The notes beneath the pieces were generated by a model that was not told the DNA's origin, did not search any database, and saw only the letters and a list, made by a program, of their open reading frames with translations. The translations under genes and the position numbers were made by a program. From an uncultured Acetatifactor sp. (lineage in GTDB: Bacteria; Bacillota; Clostridia; Lachnospirales; Lachnospiraceae), in NCBI GenBank assembly GCA_910577035.1, contig CAJTKW010000016.1:27937-33852 (forward strand): a stretch of DNA of 5,916 nucleotides, in the 5' to 3' direction. Position 1 is the first letter of the stretch. Each line of letters begins with the position of its first letter. Of the stretch, positions 5,474-5,916 are shown piece after piece.

Positions 5474-5916
5474 TCATCCGAGATCCTTCTGCCGCCCGTA
5501 TGCCTCAGGCTGCAGCGGGGTAAAGGTCAGCGTTACCTTGAATAAATCACCGTCGATCACTATATTCATCTGCCCCTTCTGCAGCTCCGTCAGGCTCTTT
5601 GCAATGGACAACCCCAGGCCGTTCCCCTCCATATGCCTTGATTTGTCCCCCCGCACAAAGCGCTCTTCCAGCTCCTGGGGCGAAATATCCAGCGCATATC
5701 CTGACATATTGCGGAAAATGATAAATACCTTTCCTTCCTTTTGTTCCAGGGTCAGGTACACTCTGGAACCTTCCTGGGCATACTTGCAGATATTATTTAA
5801 AAGATTATCAAAGACTCTCCATAAATGCCTGCCGTCCGCCAGAATCCTCACCGGCTCCTCCGGCTGGCTCACCCTCAGCTCCAGCCCCTTCTCTTCCATT
5901 CTCTGCTGATATTCCC
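5474..5916 (-). CDS. Sensor histidine kinase, C-terminal ATPase domain only (5' part beyond window)
   Basis: The last 147 or so residues of a two-component sensor kinase are visible; the sensor, membrane and His-phosphorylation parts lie beyond 5916. The frame is open to the edge (the residues before the ATG at 5899 read EYQQR), so that ATG is not the start. HATPase_c motifs are the N box DGRHLWRVFDNLLNNICKYA, an F box ERFVRGDKSR and the G2 box GNGLGLSIAKSL, ending in IDGDLFKVTL. The style is that of VanS-like kinases of clostridia. The G1 box reads FRNMSGYAL, so the usual DxGxG aspartate and glycine pattern is missing. The sensed signal cannot be inferred. A response regulator would be expected upstream, outside the window. 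Confidence 0.9.
   Translation of the reverse strand, partial: EYQQRMEEKGLELRVSQPEEPVRILADGRHLWRVFDNLLNNICKYAQEGSRVYLTLEQKEGKVFIIFRNMSGYALDISPQELEERFVRGDKSRHMEGNGLGLSIAKSLTELQKGQMNIVIDGDLFKVTLTFTPLQPEAYGRQKDLG

Overview
The window looks like ordinary chromosomal DNA from a moderately GC-rich clostridium, most likely a member of the Lachnospiraceae (Clostridium cluster XIVa). The basis is the style of the proteins (PyrB opening with MRHLMSPLDF, a PF06541 membrane protein, a short DUF362 protein, a VanS-like kinase end), strong GGAGG-type ribosome sites and compact intergenic regions. The assignment to family is inference. No phage, transposase, CRISPR, rRNA or tRNA is visible.

Layout. Positions 1-1210 (minus) hold folC, cut at its C-terminal end by the window edge. 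It diverges from a small membrane protein of the PF06541 (ABC_trans_CmpB) family at 1285-1704 (plus). That gene ends in a symmetric hairpin shared with the convergent gene at 1734-2114 (minus), a small PH-like (DUF304/bPH2) protein. From the same intergenic region a good sigma-A promoter (2209-2237) fires rightward into an unusual leader of about 190 nt made of four consecutive hairpins. The leader precedes a nitroreductase (2435-2974). A textbook intrinsic terminator (2981-3011) follows, then pyrB (3047-3976) and pyrI (4061-4504), the catalytic and regulatory subunits of a class B aspartate transcarbamoylase. pyrI overlaps by 11 bp, tail to tail, with a minus-strand DUF362 protein (4494-5363) that lacks the usual ferredoxin segment. 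Upstream of that, also on the minus strand, is the C-terminal ATPase end of a sensor histidine kinase (5474 to beyond 5916).

How the genes work together. PyrB and PyrI together make N-carbamoyl-L-aspartate under nucleotide feedback control, the committed step of pyrimidine synthesis. FolC makes folylpolyglutamates. The other genes (nitroreductase, PH-like protein, PF06541 protein, DUF362 protein, kinase) have no obvious link to these pathways.

The items most worth a second look are non-coding: the four-hairpin leader at 2249-2398; the terminator 36 nt from the pyrB start codon, which leaves no room for a separate pyrB promoter and may be an attenuator; an inverted repeat inside the promoter of the PH-like gene; and a 12-bp direct repeat at the start of the DUF362 transcript. 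I see no evidence of a new multi-gene system.
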